Notes: generated by a model not told the origin, from the letters alone. Positions 8,770-18,513 are shown, numbered from the stretch's first letter. The stretch is 64,000 nt of DNA from Clostridium fungisolvens (GCF_014193895.1 NZ_BLZR01000001.1:1240001-1304000); one strand, 5' to 3'. A program made the numbers and translations.

Positions 8770-10167
8770 ATGAACAATTTATTAGAGAAGCTGTTTAAAT
8801 TAAAAGAGAATGACACAGATGTCAAAACAGAACTTCTTGGGGGATTAACATCTTTTATTACTGTTGCTTATGCGCTTTTGGTTATTCCAAATATCTTAAA
8901 AATGAGCGGAATGAACTTAGCAGGCTTAAAAGGCGATGCAGCAGCTAAACTTCTAATTTCAAATGATCCAATTGTAGCCTCAGCTTTTGCGTCTACATGT
9001 TTAGCAGCAGCAATAGGAACTCTTATAATGGCATTTCGAGCTAACCTGCCATTTATATTAGCACCAGGTCTTGGACTTGTATCTTTTTTTTCTTTTAATG
9101 TTTGCTTAAACTTAGGTTATACTTGGCAGCAAGGTCTTGCAGCTGTGTTTATATCAGGATTAGTATTTGTTCTTATTACTGTAACTTCTATAAGAGAGAA
9201 GATAGTAATGGCACTTCCTGAAAACATAAAACTTGCAATAACAGCAGGAATAGGATTATTTATATCATTAATAGGACTTAAGAGTGGTGGGGTTATAGTA
9301 GCTAATCCAGCAACTTTAATGGCTTTTGGTGATTTTACAAATAAAGCTACTATATTAACCATTATAGGAGTTTTAATAATTGCTGTACTTATGGCTAGAA
9401 AAGTTAAAGGGGCAATATTAATAGGAATAGTGGTTACAACTTTAATAGGTATACCTATGGGGGTTACAACTATTGATACTAGTACAAAGATTTTCTCGAT
9501 GCCTACTATAGGAGCTACATTCTTTGCATTAGATTTTAAAGGTTTATTATCTCATAATGGATCAGGTGTAATTGGAGCTTTCTTAAGTGTAGCAATGGTA
9601 GTAATAACTTTAAGTTTAGTAGATTTATTCGATTCTATAGGTACTTTGGTTGGTACTGCTGGTAGAGCAGGAATGGTTGATAAAGAAGGAAATGTGAAAA
9701 ATCTTAGAAAAGCTCTTGAAAGTGATGCTATTGCAACAACTATAGGAGGACTACTTGGAACTACGACAATTTCAACAGTTGTTGAATCTGCATCTGGTAT
9801 ATCTGAAGGTGCTAGAACTGGACTTGCCAATATTGTTCCAGGAGTACTTTTCATAGTTTCAATGTTTTTTAGTGGAGTTGTTGGTATAATACCATCAAGT
9901 GCAACATCACCAGCACTTATAATAGTTGGAGTTTTAATGCTTAGTGCAGTAAAGGATATTGATTTCAGTGATTTTACAGAAGCTGTTCCAGTATTTTTTA
10001 CAATTGCAATGATGCCATTTACATACAGCATAGCAAATGGAATAGCGGTAGGATTGATATTCTATCCATTGATGAAAGTCTTAAACGGAAGACATAAAGA
10101 AGTTCATCCAATTCTATATGTATTTGCAGTTTTATTTATAGTAAGATTTGTTTTATTACCAGGTTAA
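8770..10167 (+). CDS. pbuG: guanine/hypoxanthine permease, NCS2/AzgA family
   Basis: Membrane transporter that imports purine bases, probably guanine and hypoxanthine. I start it at ATG 8770 (MNNLLEKLF) after GAAGGGAG; a longer frame reaching back to 8650 begins inside the riboswitch and would cross its terminator, so it is rejected. The 465-aa protein has about 12 membrane segments and AzgA-type features: the N-terminal ELLGGLTSFITVAYALLVIP, the DLFDSIGTLVG segment and the STVVESASGISEGARTG segment. The family is certain. Guanine-type specificity is supported by the riboswitch upstream. Confidence 0.93.
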   Translation: MNNLLEKLFKLKENDTDVKTELLGGLTSFITVAYALLVIPNILKMSGMNLAGLKGDAAAKLLISNDPIVASAFASTCLAAAIGTLIMAFRANLPFILAPGLGLVSFFSFNVCLNLGYTWQQGLAAVFISGLVFVLITVTSIREKIVMALPENIKLAITAGIGLFISLIGLKSGGVIVANPATLMAFGDFTNKATILTIIGVLIIAVLMARKVKGAILIGIVVTTLIGIPMGVTTIDTSTKIFSMPTIGATFFALDFKGLLSHNGSGVIGAFLSVAMVVITLSLVDLFDSIGTLVGTAGRAGMVDKEGNVKNLRKALESDAIATTIGGLLGTTTISTVVESASGISEGARTGLANIVPGVLFIVSMFFSGVVGIIPSSATSPALIIVGVLMLSAVKDIDFSDFTEAVPVFFTIAMMPFTYSIANGIAVGLIFYPLMKVLNGRHKEVHPILYVFAVLFIVRFVLLPG

Positions 10168-10261
10168 GACGTGAATTTCAATTCACATAAAATGGGCTAA
10201 AAAGCTTTCTATCCTTTAGTAAATTATATTTTCGATAAATATGTGAACATTGTACGCAAAA

Positions 10262-10361
10262 AACTCACTGAAAAGTGATATGCTCCCTTTATATAAACAG
10301 TTTTATTATTTTAACTGTCTACAATAAAGTGAGCATATCGTAAGGTTCAGTGAGTTTTTTT
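10262..10361 (+). terminator. long two-step hairpin with T-run after the purine permease
   Basis: AACTCACTGA at 10262 pairs with TCAGTGAGTT ending at 10356. An inner GATATGCTC (10277-10285) pairs with GAGCATATC (10331-10339), and a third hairpin (AACAGT/AACTGT) sits in the loop. Seven T residues follow. The outer stem resembles the terminator end of the 185-bp repeat family. Confidence 0.7.
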
Positions 10362-10379
10362 GTTCGTTAATGTTATAGA

Positions 10380-10628
10380 TTATAATTCTAAAAGCTTTGC
10401 AGTAACATATTCCAATGAATTTAATTCTTCTGAAAGTTTTACTATTTGTTCTTTCTCAGCACTCAGCAATTCAAGAAGTATTAATCCAGTAGTAGAGCAG
10501 TCATCTGTAGAAGCTTCATGTAGACCTAACCTAACCTTGATTATGCACCCGTATTTGGTTAATATTTCTTGCACTGTTGGAGCTATCTTAGTACGAGGAG
10601 ACAGCTTAATTGCCATTATTGTATACAT
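10380..10628 (-). CDS. small ACT/NikR-C-like protein, possibly TM1266-type
   Basis: Protein of 82 aa that looks like a single ferredoxin-fold ACT or NikR C-terminal-like domain, starting MYTIMAIKLSPR with a GLHEAS segment in the middle. The overall pattern recalls the TM1266-type putative regulators found near [FeFe]-hydrogenase genes, but no such gene is nearby and that link is weak. The minus-strand frame is chosen over an overlapping plus-strand frame because an AGGAGG site lies seven bases before this ATG and the protein composition is normal. The ligand and role are unknown. Confidence 0.78.
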   Translation of the reverse strand: MYTIMAIKLSPRTKIAPTVQEILTKYGCIIKVRLGLHEASTDDCSTTGLILLELLSAEKEQIVKLSEELNSLEYVTAKLLEL

Positions 10629-10749
10629 AAAAAATCCTCCTGAGATTTATATTTAACTTAGGAAATAAGAAAATGAAATTTTGTTGTTTATATAATTTTA
10701 TAATACTAATATAATGAAATATATCAATACTAAATTTTAAGGAGCAAGT

Positions 10750-11487
10750 ATGAAAAAAAAGAAAAATATATTAATAGTATTAACAATAATTTTAGTTCTA
10801 ATACTTACTTCAGCTGTGATTTATTTAAATACTTACTATAAGGCTGATGAAAGTGTAGAGGTTATGGCAAGCAAACAACCTACTATTACGATAATAGATA
10901 AAGACAAATATATAGAATTGCTACCAAGAGAAAAAAGTGATGTGGGATTTATATTTTATCCAGGTGGAAAGGTTGATGAAAAAGCTTATATAAAATTTAT
11001 GCAAAAGATTGCAGATAAAGGTTTCAATGTGTATATCGCAAAAATGCCGTTTAAATTAGCTGTTTTTAACAGTAATGCAGCAAATCAGATAATTAAAGAT
11101 AACAAAGATATAAATACTTGGGCCATTGGTGGACATTCTTTAGGAGGAGTAATGGCAGAAAGTTTTGCTTACAGTAACCAAGACAAGATAAAAGCACTGG
11201 CATTTTACGGATCATATCCATTAAGTGATAAGAGCTTGAAAGAAAGTCATATTAAAGTCATAAGTCTTTGGGGATCGGAAGACAAAGTGGCTGACTTAGA
11301 TAAGATTAAGGCTTCAAAGGATGATCTTCCTGATACTACTGTGTTCAAGGAAATAGATGGCGGTAATCACGGTGGCTTTGGAAGTTATGGACATCAAAAA
11401 GGAGATGGAGAAGCTATAATAGATAACAATCAGCAACAAGCTATAGCTGCTGAAGCTACTGTTAATATGTTAAAAGATATTAAATAA
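10750..11487 (+). CDS. membrane-anchored alpha/beta hydrolase
   Basis: Probable esterase or related hydrolase acting outside the membrane. Residues 6-26 form an uncleaved signal anchor. The rest is an alpha/beta-hydrolase fold with nucleophile serine in GGHSLGG, acid in WGSEDKVAD and the histidine in GGNHGGFGSYG. Length is 245 aa, usual for the compact dienelactone-hydrolase-like group. An AAGGAGC site lies eight bases before the ATG. It is monocistronic, ending before a hairpin. The substrate cannot be told from the sequence. Confidence 0.85.
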   Translation: MKKKKNILIVLTIILVLILTSAVIYLNTYYKADESVEVMASKQPTITIIDKDKYIELLPREKSDVGFIFYPGGKVDEKAYIKFMQKIADKGFNVYIAKMPFKLAVFNSNAANQIIKDNKDINTWAIGGHSLGGVMAESFAYSNQDKIKALAFYGSYPLSDKSLKESHIKVISLWGSEDKVADLDKIKASKDDLPDTTVFKEIDGGNHGGFGSYGHQKGDGEAIIDNNQQQAIAAEATVNMLKDIK

Positions 11488-11551
11488 AAAATTAGTTGCA
11501 AAGACTTTATATTAATGCAAATTTAAAATTGTAAAAAAATTGTTAAAAATG

Positions 11552-11583
11552 AGGATGACAAAATTTTGGTTTTGCCATCCTTT
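11552..11583 (+). terminator. probable terminator after the alpha/beta hydrolase
   Basis: AGGATGaCAAAA pairs with TTTTGcCATCCT with one A/C mismatch, followed by a short TT run. The rest of the gap to 11829 is AT-rich and shows nothing else I can assign. Confidence 0.6.
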
Positions 11584-11829
11584 AACTATATAAAGATGGT
11601 ATCGTAAAATGTTATAAAAATAAAAAAAATAAACATGAAAAGAATAAAAGTAGTAAAACATATTACAAGAAAGGAATTTTGAAGTATAAAGTATGGGATT
11701 TAGTATAAGAATATTGAACTAGCCAAATTTATATTAATTAATAATATAAAAATATGAACTAAAAACTTGTATTTATTTATGGGATTAATTACTATGGAAT
11801 AAAGTAGAATTTTGAAAGGAGAAGTTTAA

Positions 11830-14757
11830 ATGACTTTAAGATTAAATGAAGTACAACATGGTTTTAAACTTATAGAAGAAAGAGAAATAAAAGAGATAAG
11901 TTCAAAAGCATATGTATTTGAGCATGAGAAAAGCGGAGCAAGATTAATTAAAATAGATAATAATGATGATAATAAGGTTTTTTCTATCGGATTTAGAACA
12001 CCTCCAGAGGACAGTACAGGGCTTACTCATATATTGGAGCATTCAGTTTTATGTGGTTCAAGAAAGTTTAATACAAAAGAACCTTTTGTAGAGCTTTTAA
12101 AGGGTTCTTTAAATACCTTTTTGAATGCCATGACGTACCCTGATAAGACCATATATCCAGTAGCTTCAAGAAATGAAAAAGATTATTTTAATTTGATGGA
12201 TGTATATATGGATGCAGTTTTATATCCTAATATATACAAACATCCTGAGATATTTATGCAAGAAGGCTGGCACTATAATATCGAAGATCCAAAGGATGAA
12301 TTGACTTACAATGGTGTAGTTTACAATGAAATGAAAGGGGCGTATTCGTCTCCAGAATCCTTGATGTATAGAATGGTTACTAAGACGGTTTTACCTGATA
12401 CTCCTTATAAAGAAGCATCAGGAGGAGATCCGGATGTTATCCCGGATTTAACTTATGAAAAGTTCGTTAATTATCATAAAAAATATTATCACCCATCCAA
12501 CAGCTATATATTGTTATACGGAGATGGACAATTAGATAAGGAATTAAAATTCTTAGATGAAAACTACTTAAAAGATTTTGATAAAATTGAAGTTAAATCT
12601 AATATACCAACTCAAAAGTCTTTTGAAAGTTTAAAAGAACATTCTTTTGAATATGGAATTTCAGAAGAGGATACTCTAGATGATAAAACTTACTTGAATC
12701 TAAACTTTGTAATAGGAAAAGCTGATGAAGGTGAGTTGGCATTAGCTTTTGAGATACTTACTCATATGCTTCTAAAAACACCTGCAGCTCCACTTAAAAA
12801 AGCTTTATTAGATAATGGAATAGGTAAAGCTGTATCTGGAGAGTATAGTGGTTCTACAAAACAACCTGTACTAACCATAGTTGCTAAAAACTGCAATGAG
12901 AAAGATAAAGATAGATTTAAGGACGTTGTATATTCAACCTTGAAGGAACTTGTAGATAAGGGCATAGACAAAGAAACAATAGAAGCATCAATTAATAGAA
13001 TAGAGTTTGAATTAAGAGAAGGAGAGTATGATGGATATCCAAAAGGACTTATACACTATACTCGAATTATGGATAGCTGGTTATATGAAGGAGATCCTTT
13101 TGTTCACTTAGAATATGATAAATACTTTGAAAGCATAAAGACTGCTTTGAAAACTAACTATTTTGAAGATCTAATAAAAAAATATATATTAGACAATAAT
13201 CATAGTTCATTTATTATACTTAGACCTAAAAAAGGTCTTAATGAAGAAAAGCAAAAGGCTTTAAGAGATAAGTTAGACAGCGTAAAGAAAACTTTAAGCG
13301 AAGCTGAGATAAAAACTTTAATTGATAAATGTAAGACTCTTAAAGAAAGACAAAATACTGCAGACACTGAAGAAGCATTAGCTTCAATCCCAATGCTTTC
13401 AATTGATGATATAGATAGAAAGGCTGAAGTATTACCGCTTGAAGAGAGAACTTTAGGGGGTGTTAAAGTTCTATATCACAAGTTGTTTACAAATAAAATA
13501 GCATACCTAAATTTATATTTTAACTGTAAGGCCCTAAGCAGTGAAGATGTGGTTTATGTTAGATTTTTAGCAGATATATTAGGAAAACTGGATACTAAAA
13601 ATTACAATTATGGAACCTTATCAAATAAAATTAATATAAATACAGGTGGTATTGCTTACAGCCCAGTAAGTTACTCACTAAATGGAAAAGAAGGAGAATA
13701 TACTCCGTATTTACTTATAAATCTTAAAACATTACTAAGTAAGTTAGAAAATGGAGTGGATTTATTAGGAGAAATAATACAAAATACGATTTTTGATAAG
13801 GAAGACAGACTTCTTCAATTGATTAAAGAGATGAGATCTAGAATAGAAGGTAGACTAATAGATAATGGGCATAGATTGGCTTTAAGAAAGATATTAGCTT
13901 ACTGCACAGAAAAAGGGAAATATGATGAAATAACCTTAGGACTTACTTATTATCAGTTTTTATGTAAGCTTGAAGAAGATTTTGATAGCAAAAAGAGTGA
14001 TATTATTTCAAAATTAAAAGAAAGTTCTGAGGCTATATTTAATAAAAATAATCTAGTAATAAGCTATTCCTCAGAAGAAGAAGATTACAATGTATTAGAG
14101 AAAGTTGCACCTAAGATTTTATCATACTTAGGAGAAGCAGACATTTTTAATGATAGATTTGATTTTGGTGAGATTGTAACCAATGAAGGTCTTTTAACTC
14201 AAGGAAATGTACAGTATGTTGCAAAAGGTGGAAACTTCATTAAGAAAGGCTTTAGCTATCATGGTTCTTTAAATGTATTAGAGACTATATCTGGTTTTGA
14301 TTATTTATGGAATAACGTAAGAGTCAAAGGTGGAGCTTATGGTGTATTTGCAAACTTTAGGAGAGATGGAGGAGCATACATCGTTTCTTATAGGGACCCT
14401 AATATTAGGGAAACAATAAAAGTCTACGATGAGATGAAGGATTACCTAAATAACTTTAGAAGTAATGAAAGAGAAATGACAAAGTATATTATAGGAACTG
14501 TGCGAAAATTAGATTATCCGATGACAACAGCATCAAAAGCAGAGGTTGCCACTGCAAATTATTTCAGTAATATCACATCTGAAGATATACAAAGAGAAAG
14601 AGATGAAGTGCTTCAAACTGATGATAAAACTATAAGAAGCTTTGCGCCATTAGTAGAAAGTGTAATGAATGAAGATTTGATTTGTGTTGTAGGTAATGAA
14701 AATAAGATAAAAGAAAATAAAGAATTATTTAACACTTTAGAAAAAGTAATAAAATAG
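11830..14757 (+). CDS. M16C zinc metallopeptidase (presequence-protease-like)
   Basis: Large cytoplasmic peptidase of the insulinase superfamily, subfamily M16C (PreP/Cym1 type), which degrades peptides inside a closed two-half chamber. The inverted zinc motif HxxEH is seen as HILEH near residue 67, and the distal glutamate is in GVVYNEMKGAYSSPES near residue 165. The 975-aa length matches the fused two-half M16C form, whose second half lacks the motif, as expected. There is no signal peptide. An AAAGGAGAAG site precedes the ATG. The downstream gap holds a large palindrome and a terminator, so the gene is probably monocistronic. Confidence 0.95.
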   Translation: MTLRLNEVQHGFKLIEEREIKEISSKAYVFEHEKSGARLIKIDNNDDNKVFSIGFRTPPEDSTGLTHILEHSVLCGSRKFNTKEPFVELLKGSLNTFLNAMTYPDKTIYPVASRNEKDYFNLMDVYMDAVLYPNIYKHPEIFMQEGWHYNIEDPKDELTYNGVVYNEMKGAYSSPESLMYRMVTKTVLPDTPYKEASGGDPDVIPDLTYEKFVNYHKKYYHPSNSYILLYGDGQLDKELKFLDENYLKDFDKIEVKSNIPTQKSFESLKEHSFEYGISEEDTLDDKTYLNLNFVIGKADEGELALAFEILTHMLLKTPAAPLKKALLDNGIGKAVSGEYSGSTKQPVLTIVAKNCNEKDKDRFKDVVYSTLKELVDKGIDKETIEASINRIEFELREGEYDGYPKGLIHYTRIMDSWLYEGDPFVHLEYDKYFESIKTALKTNYFEDLIKKYILDNNHSSFIILRPKKGLNEEKQKALRDKLDSVKKTLSEAEIKTLIDKCKTLKERQNTADTEEALASIPMLSIDDIDRKAEVLPLEERTLGGVKVLYHKLFTNKIAYLNLYFNCKALSSEDVVYVRFLADILGKLDTKNYNYGTLSNKININTGGIAYSPVSYSLNGKEGEYTPYLLINLKTLLSKLENGVDLLGEIIQNTIFDKEDRLLQLIKEMRSRIEGRLIDNGHRLALRKILAYCTEKGKYDEITLGLTYYQFLCKLEEDFDSKKSDIISKLKESSEAIFNKNNLVISYSSEEEDYNVLEKVAPKILSYLGEADIFNDRFDFGEIVTNEGLLTQGNVQYVAKGGNFIKKGFSYHGSLNVLETISGFDYLWNNVRVKGGAYGVFANFRRDGGAYIVSYRDPNIRETIKVYDEMKDYLNNFRSNEREMTKYIIGTVRKLDYPMTTASKAEVATANYFSNITSEDIQRERDEVLQTDDKTIRSFAPLVESVMNEDLICVVGNENKIKENKELFNTLEKVIK

Positions 14758-14776
14758 ACTGCATTTAGCGTTGTGC

Positions 14777-14974
14777 TGAAATTAATTGGTTAATCATCCG
14801 ACGCTTTAATGAGCTTACGCAAAGAATTAATATGATTTTTTCATATTCCATGGCTAAAACTGTAAACTCACTACGTTCGAACAGTACAGTTTATTAACGC
14901 CATTCCATCTGAAAAAATCATTTAATTCTAATAGCTCGCTCATAGAGCGTCTCCTGTATAACCAATTAATTTCA
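14777..14974. repeat. 198-bp imperfect palindrome
   Basis: TGAAATTAATTGGTTA (14777-14792) is the exact reverse complement of 14959-14974. Further matched blocks run inwards: GACGCT with AGCGTC, GAATTAA with TTAATTC, TGATTTTTTCA with TGAAAAAATCA, and a central AAACTGTA/TACAGTTT hairpin. There is no ORF inside. A degenerate relative lies near 52198-52310. Confidence 0.8.
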
Positions 14975-15012
14975 ACAATATTCTTAAATTGAGTTTAAAA
15001 GTAATATTATGA

Positions 15013-15049
15013 AACGGAATGGCGTAGTGAAACGTACATTCCGTTTTTT
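15013..15049 (+). terminator. Rho-independent terminator following the 198-bp palindrome
   Basis: AACGGAATG (15013-15021) pairs with CATTCCGTT (15037-15045), with an inner CGT/ACG pair and a T-run. The segment AACGCCATTCC near 14896, inside the palindrome, is complementary to GGAATGGCGT of this stem, so the palindrome could act as an antiterminator. Confidence 0.8.
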
Positions 15050-15225
15050 GCTGTGTAGGAGATTATAGAATTAGGCATAATTTATGCTATATGTTGATAT
15101 TTTACAGTAATAGTAATAGAATAGTTAATGTAGCTTTAAGAGCAACCTTATTTTTGCATTTATAATAGTTTTTAAGTATTTTTGAATAATATATAAACTT
15201 AATCACGATTTTAGGAGTTGATTAG

Positions 15226-16785
15226 ATGTTTGGAAAAAGAAACTATATTCAGTACTTAAGATACATATGGCCTAAAGGTGATGAAAGAAGTCGCGAATTT
15301 AAAATCATAAGGCAATATCATGATATTATGAAGAAGGATTCTCGGTTTTATATCGATGATCAGACTTGGAATGATCTGGATATGGACAAGGTTTATAGCG
15401 GTATAGATAGAACTATTTCTTCACCCGGTGAAGAAGTGTTTTATCATATGTTGAGGGAACCAATAGATGATGTGAATGTTCTAAAAGACAGAGACAAATT
15501 GATTGAATTTTTTAGAAACAACAATGAAGCAAGAGAGAAAATCCAACTTCAGCTCTTCAAACTTGGAAGAAAGAAAAATAATTATATTATAAAGATGTTA
15601 AAAGAAGGTCTTACAGAAGATAAATCAAAAATGTGGCTTTATAACCTATTAGGTTTAATTATACCAATTATAATTGCCATCGGTGCTGTCTTTAAGGGAG
15701 TACCATTTTTAGCTTGGCTATTACCTGTATATTTTATAAATACATATATTCATTCTAAGGAAAGAAACAGAATGAATGTAGATGGTATTATGTATTTAGG
15801 CTCAGTGATTAAAACTGCTAAAAATCTCAGCAAAAACCAATATGAAGAATTTAAATGTTACTCAACAAGACTAGGTGAACTTTACAAAAAAATAGAATAT
15901 ATTGCGAAGAATTCTATTTCATTTGGAAGAATGGAAGGTAACGACGCTTTATTAGATTTTGCATATATCTTTTTCTTGATGCAAGAGAGAGTCTATCTGA
16001 AAATGGCAGATAAAATTAATCAAAATAAAGAGGAATTAATTGAAATATATAAATTAGTAGGTGAAGTTGATAGCTTAATAGGATTCGCGGCCTATAGGGA
16101 GTGTATTAGCAGTTTTTCAAAACCTACTTTTGTGAATGGAGAGGCTTATCTTGATATAAATAAGGGGATACATCCTCTAGTTGAAAATCCAATCGATAAC
16201 TCAATAACGTTATCAAGGAATGGTATCATTCTTACAGGAACAAATATGTCAGGTAAGTCAACTTTTTTAAGAATGGTTGGTATAAATGTTTTATTGGCTC
16301 AAACCTTTTATACATGTTTAAGTGAAAGTTATGAGGGAACATATATGAAGCTTATGTCATCTATAAGTCCATCAGATGATGTAACTAGTGGTAAGAGTTT
16401 TTATTTAGGTGAGGCAGAAGCTATGCTAAGGCTTATAAACAGTGCGAAAGATGGAAAACCAATGTTATGTCTTATAGATGAAATATTCAGAGGGACAAAC
16501 CCTGTTGAGAGAATATCGGCATCAGGAGAAATTCTTAAATATATTATGAACTATAATACTTTGGTAATAGCTGCTACCCATGATCATGAAATTGCAAAGC
16601 TAGTGGGGCAAAAATATAAGTGCTATTATTTTAGTGAAGAGATTAATGATGATGAGGGATTGACCTTTGACTATAAGATAAAACAGGGAGTTTCACCAAC
16701 AAGAAATGCAATAAAACTTTTGAAATTCTTAGGATATCCTAAAGAAATAATTGACGGTTCTTTAAACAATATAATAGATAATTAG
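15226..16785 (+). CDS. membrane-associated MutS-like ATPase
   Basis: The C-terminal half is a MutS-family ATPase domain: Walker A GTNMSGKST near residues 335-343, the STFLRMVGINVLLAQ helix, Walker B LCLIDEIFRGTNP near 414, and a TTHDHE-like switch (ATHDHE). The mismatch-recognition and connector domains of MutS are absent. Two hydrophobic segments lie at about residues 143-180, which true MutS or MutS2 lack, so the protein is probably at the membrane. The 519-aa length fits the little-studied MutS-related proteins of Clostridia. An AGGAGTTG site precedes the ATG. A role in mismatch repair is unlikely; the function is unknown. Confidence 0.85.
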   Translation: MFGKRNYIQYLRYIWPKGDERSREFKIIRQYHDIMKKDSRFYIDDQTWNDLDMDKVYSGIDRTISSPGEEVFYHMLREPIDDVNVLKDRDKLIEFFRNNNEAREKIQLQLFKLGRKKNNYIIKMLKEGLTEDKSKMWLYNLLGLIIPIIIAIGAVFKGVPFLAWLLPVYFINTYIHSKERNRMNVDGIMYLGSVIKTAKNLSKNQYEEFKCYSTRLGELYKKIEYIAKNSISFGRMEGNDALLDFAYIFFLMQERVYLKMADKINQNKEELIEIYKLVGEVDSLIGFAAYRECISSFSKPTFVNGEAYLDINKGIHPLVENPIDNSITLSRNGIILTGTNMSGKSTFLRMVGINVLLAQTFYTCLSESYEGTYMKLMSSISPSDDVTSGKSFYLGEAEAMLRLINSAKDGKPMLCLIDEIFRGTNPVERISASGEILKYIMNYNTLVIAATHDHEIAKLVGQKYKCYYFSEEINDDEGLTFDYKIKQGVSPTRNAIKLLKFLGYPKEIIDGSLNNIIDN

Positions 16786-16786
16786 T

Positions 16787-16810
16787 AAAAGCCCTTGAGA
16801 AAGGGTTTTT
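16787..16810 (+). terminator. terminator of the MutS-like gene
   Basis: AAAAGCCCTT and AAGGGTTTTT form a short stem capped by a GAGA tetraloop, three bases after the stop codon. Confidence 0.85.
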
Positions 16811-16938
16811 ACTTACTCCAAAGGCGGAGCGCAGAAAATGCAAATGAAAGTCTCATCAATGATTTTCCCGTAAACATAAATTTATAGAGAGTAGTTCTTA
16901 TAACAAATGTTCAATTCAGTAACTTTTTGGAGGACTTA

Positions 16939-18153
16939 ATGTTGGAAAGGATTAAAGAAGCTTTATTTTCAGCAAATGATACGAATTATGATGAAGAGTT
17001 GATTCAGTTAAGGAATAGATTGAATTATAAAAGAAGTTATTTTGCATTAAGAACAATAGCTTTCATTGCCTTAATTATTACTATAGCTTCATTTATTTAT
17101 GGTAGTATCTATGATTTTCAATGGGATCAATATAATATTTCAAACTATAGGTTCTATTATTTGGGATTATTTTGTATCTCAATAGTGTTGCTATTAATGC
17201 TGAACTTGATAAAAAAGAAAAAGAAATTTATAGAAAAACATTTTTCTTATATGCAGATTGCTATGATATTAGTAGTAATAATCTGGACGATAGCGTATAT
17301 GGAGAGCTCAGCAGAACAAAGTGTTACAAATTCAATACCATATAACCAGATATTATTTTCTAGTGCGGCTACATTTTACTTATCTAAAAGACAGGTTATA
17401 CTTACATATGGTCTTATACATATATTATTTATTGGAGATTTTATTAGGATACATGGTTATGCGAATAACACTATTTTCTTTATTAATTTAACTTTGACTT
17501 TAGTTGTTTCTATAATAATCGCTATTAGAAATTATGATAATATGATAGAAAGACATAAACAGGATATCAGTATAAAAAATAAAAATTTAAGTCTTATGAA
17601 AATGAATAATTCTTTACATTTTGCAAATAAAAAGCTCAAGGATATGAGTGACAAAGATTTCTTGACAAATATCGCAAACAAGAGAAAGCTTGATAGAATG
17701 ACATATATGTATTGGAATAGTTTGAAGAAGTTTTCAAGTAGCTTATCTATAATGATTGCAGATATTGACTTCTTTAAACAATATAATGATTTTTATGGAC
17801 ATGTTAAAGGTGATAGTTGTTTAGTTAAGATAGCAACTAGTATAAATGAAGTTGTAGAAAAGAATTTAGGGGTTGTTGGAAGATATGGTGGAGAAGAATT
17901 TTTTGTTATACTTCCAAACAGAAATTTTGACGATGCAGTTGCCATATGTGAAGAAATAAGAAAGAGGATAGAGGAAGAAAGAATTCCAAATGAAGCTCTT
18001 GGAAAAGATAAATTCGTTACTATAAGTGCAGGGGTGGCAACTGTGGTTCCTACTGATGACTTTAATCTAGATTTTTTTATCAATATATGTGATAATAAAC
18101 TTTATGAAGCTAAGAAAAAAGGACGAAATAGAATTGAAAGTATTTACCTATGA
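16939..18153 (+). CDS. membrane diguanylate cyclase (GGDEF)
   Basis: Makes cyclic di-GMP from two GTP. I start at ATG 16939 (MLERIKEA) after TTGGAGGA; a TTG four codons upstream overlaps that site. The 404-aa protein has about six membrane segments between residues 35 and 195, then a short coiled linker, then a GGDEF domain with active-site GGEEF at about 317-321 and DIDFFKQYND upstream. The input region resembles no known sensor fold that I can name. The active residues are intact, so the enzyme should be functional. A small gene follows after nine bases, probably in the same transcript. Confidence 0.93.
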   Translation: MLERIKEALFSANDTNYDEELIQLRNRLNYKRSYFALRTIAFIALIITIASFIYGSIYDFQWDQYNISNYRFYYLGLFCISIVLLLMLNLIKKKKKFIEKHFSYMQIAMILVVIIWTIAYMESSAEQSVTNSIPYNQILFSSAATFYLSKRQVILTYGLIHILFIGDFIRIHGYANNTIFFINLTLTLVVSIIIAIRNYDNMIERHKQDISIKNKNLSLMKMNNSLHFANKKLKDMSDKDFLTNIANKRKLDRMTYMYWNSLKKFSSSLSIMIADIDFFKQYNDFYGHVKGDSCLVKIATSINEVVEKNLGVVGRYGGEEFFVILPNRNFDDAVAICEEIRKRIEEERIPNEALGKDKFVTISAGVATVVPTDDFNLDFFINICDNKLYEAKKKGRNRIESIYL

Positions 18154-18171
18154 TAAGGATGTGTGATTTTG

Positions 18172-18513
18172 ATGAACCCGTTATTTGTAATAGAGAATGA
18201 AAAGTTTTTTAAAGAAGACTTCTTGGATGATATTAATGAATATGACGACATTATACCTATAATTAAAGAAAGAGCTAGTAAGATAAAGCTTGACGAGATT
18301 GAATGTGTGGATTTAAACGATTGCTGTAATAAGACTAAGAGTAACCTTTATGGTGACATAGTTGGATATACAGATGAAGATGAAAACTTTATATTTCAAG
18401 AAGAAATTGAAGAATACAAAAAACAATATGGTGAAAGATTCCTTAACTTATATGTTATAAGGATCTATAAATGTTTAAACTGCAAGAAATGGCTTATCGA
18501 CATAATGGAGTAA
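18172..18513 (+). CDS. small acidic hypothetical protein with C-terminal CxxC
   Basis: Protein of 113 aa that I do not recognise. It is rich in Asp and Glu, has a CC pair near the middle (DLNDCCNK), and ends with CLNCKKW, which could bind a metal with the CC pair. No membrane segment is seen. The start is uncertain: ATG 18172 is chosen, but TTG 18169 and GTG 18163 are in frame behind the AAGGATGTG site. It begins nine to eighteen bases after the diguanylate cyclase and so may be its partner. Confidence 0.7.
   Translation: MNPLFVIENEKFFKEDFLDDINEYDDIIPIIKERASKIKLDEIECVDLNDCCNKTKSNLYGDIVGYTDEDENFIFQEEIEEYKKQYGERFLNLYVIRIYKCLNCKKWLIDIME

Noticed and set aside
9552..10031. A 159-codon minus-strand ORF inside the permease gene
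   Set aside because: It is a frame shadow of a membrane protein gene, rich in Thr/Ser/Pro/Ile, with no ribosome site.
10360..10656. A plus-strand ORF of 98 codons
   Set aside because: It is the mirror of the minus-strand gene at 10380-10628, which has AGGAGG and normal composition. The plus frame starts inside a terminator and has no ribosome site.
16811..16938. A possible c-di-GMP riboswitch before the diguanylate cyclase gene
   Set aside because: I looked for the conserved GEMM core and tetraloop receptor and did not find them.
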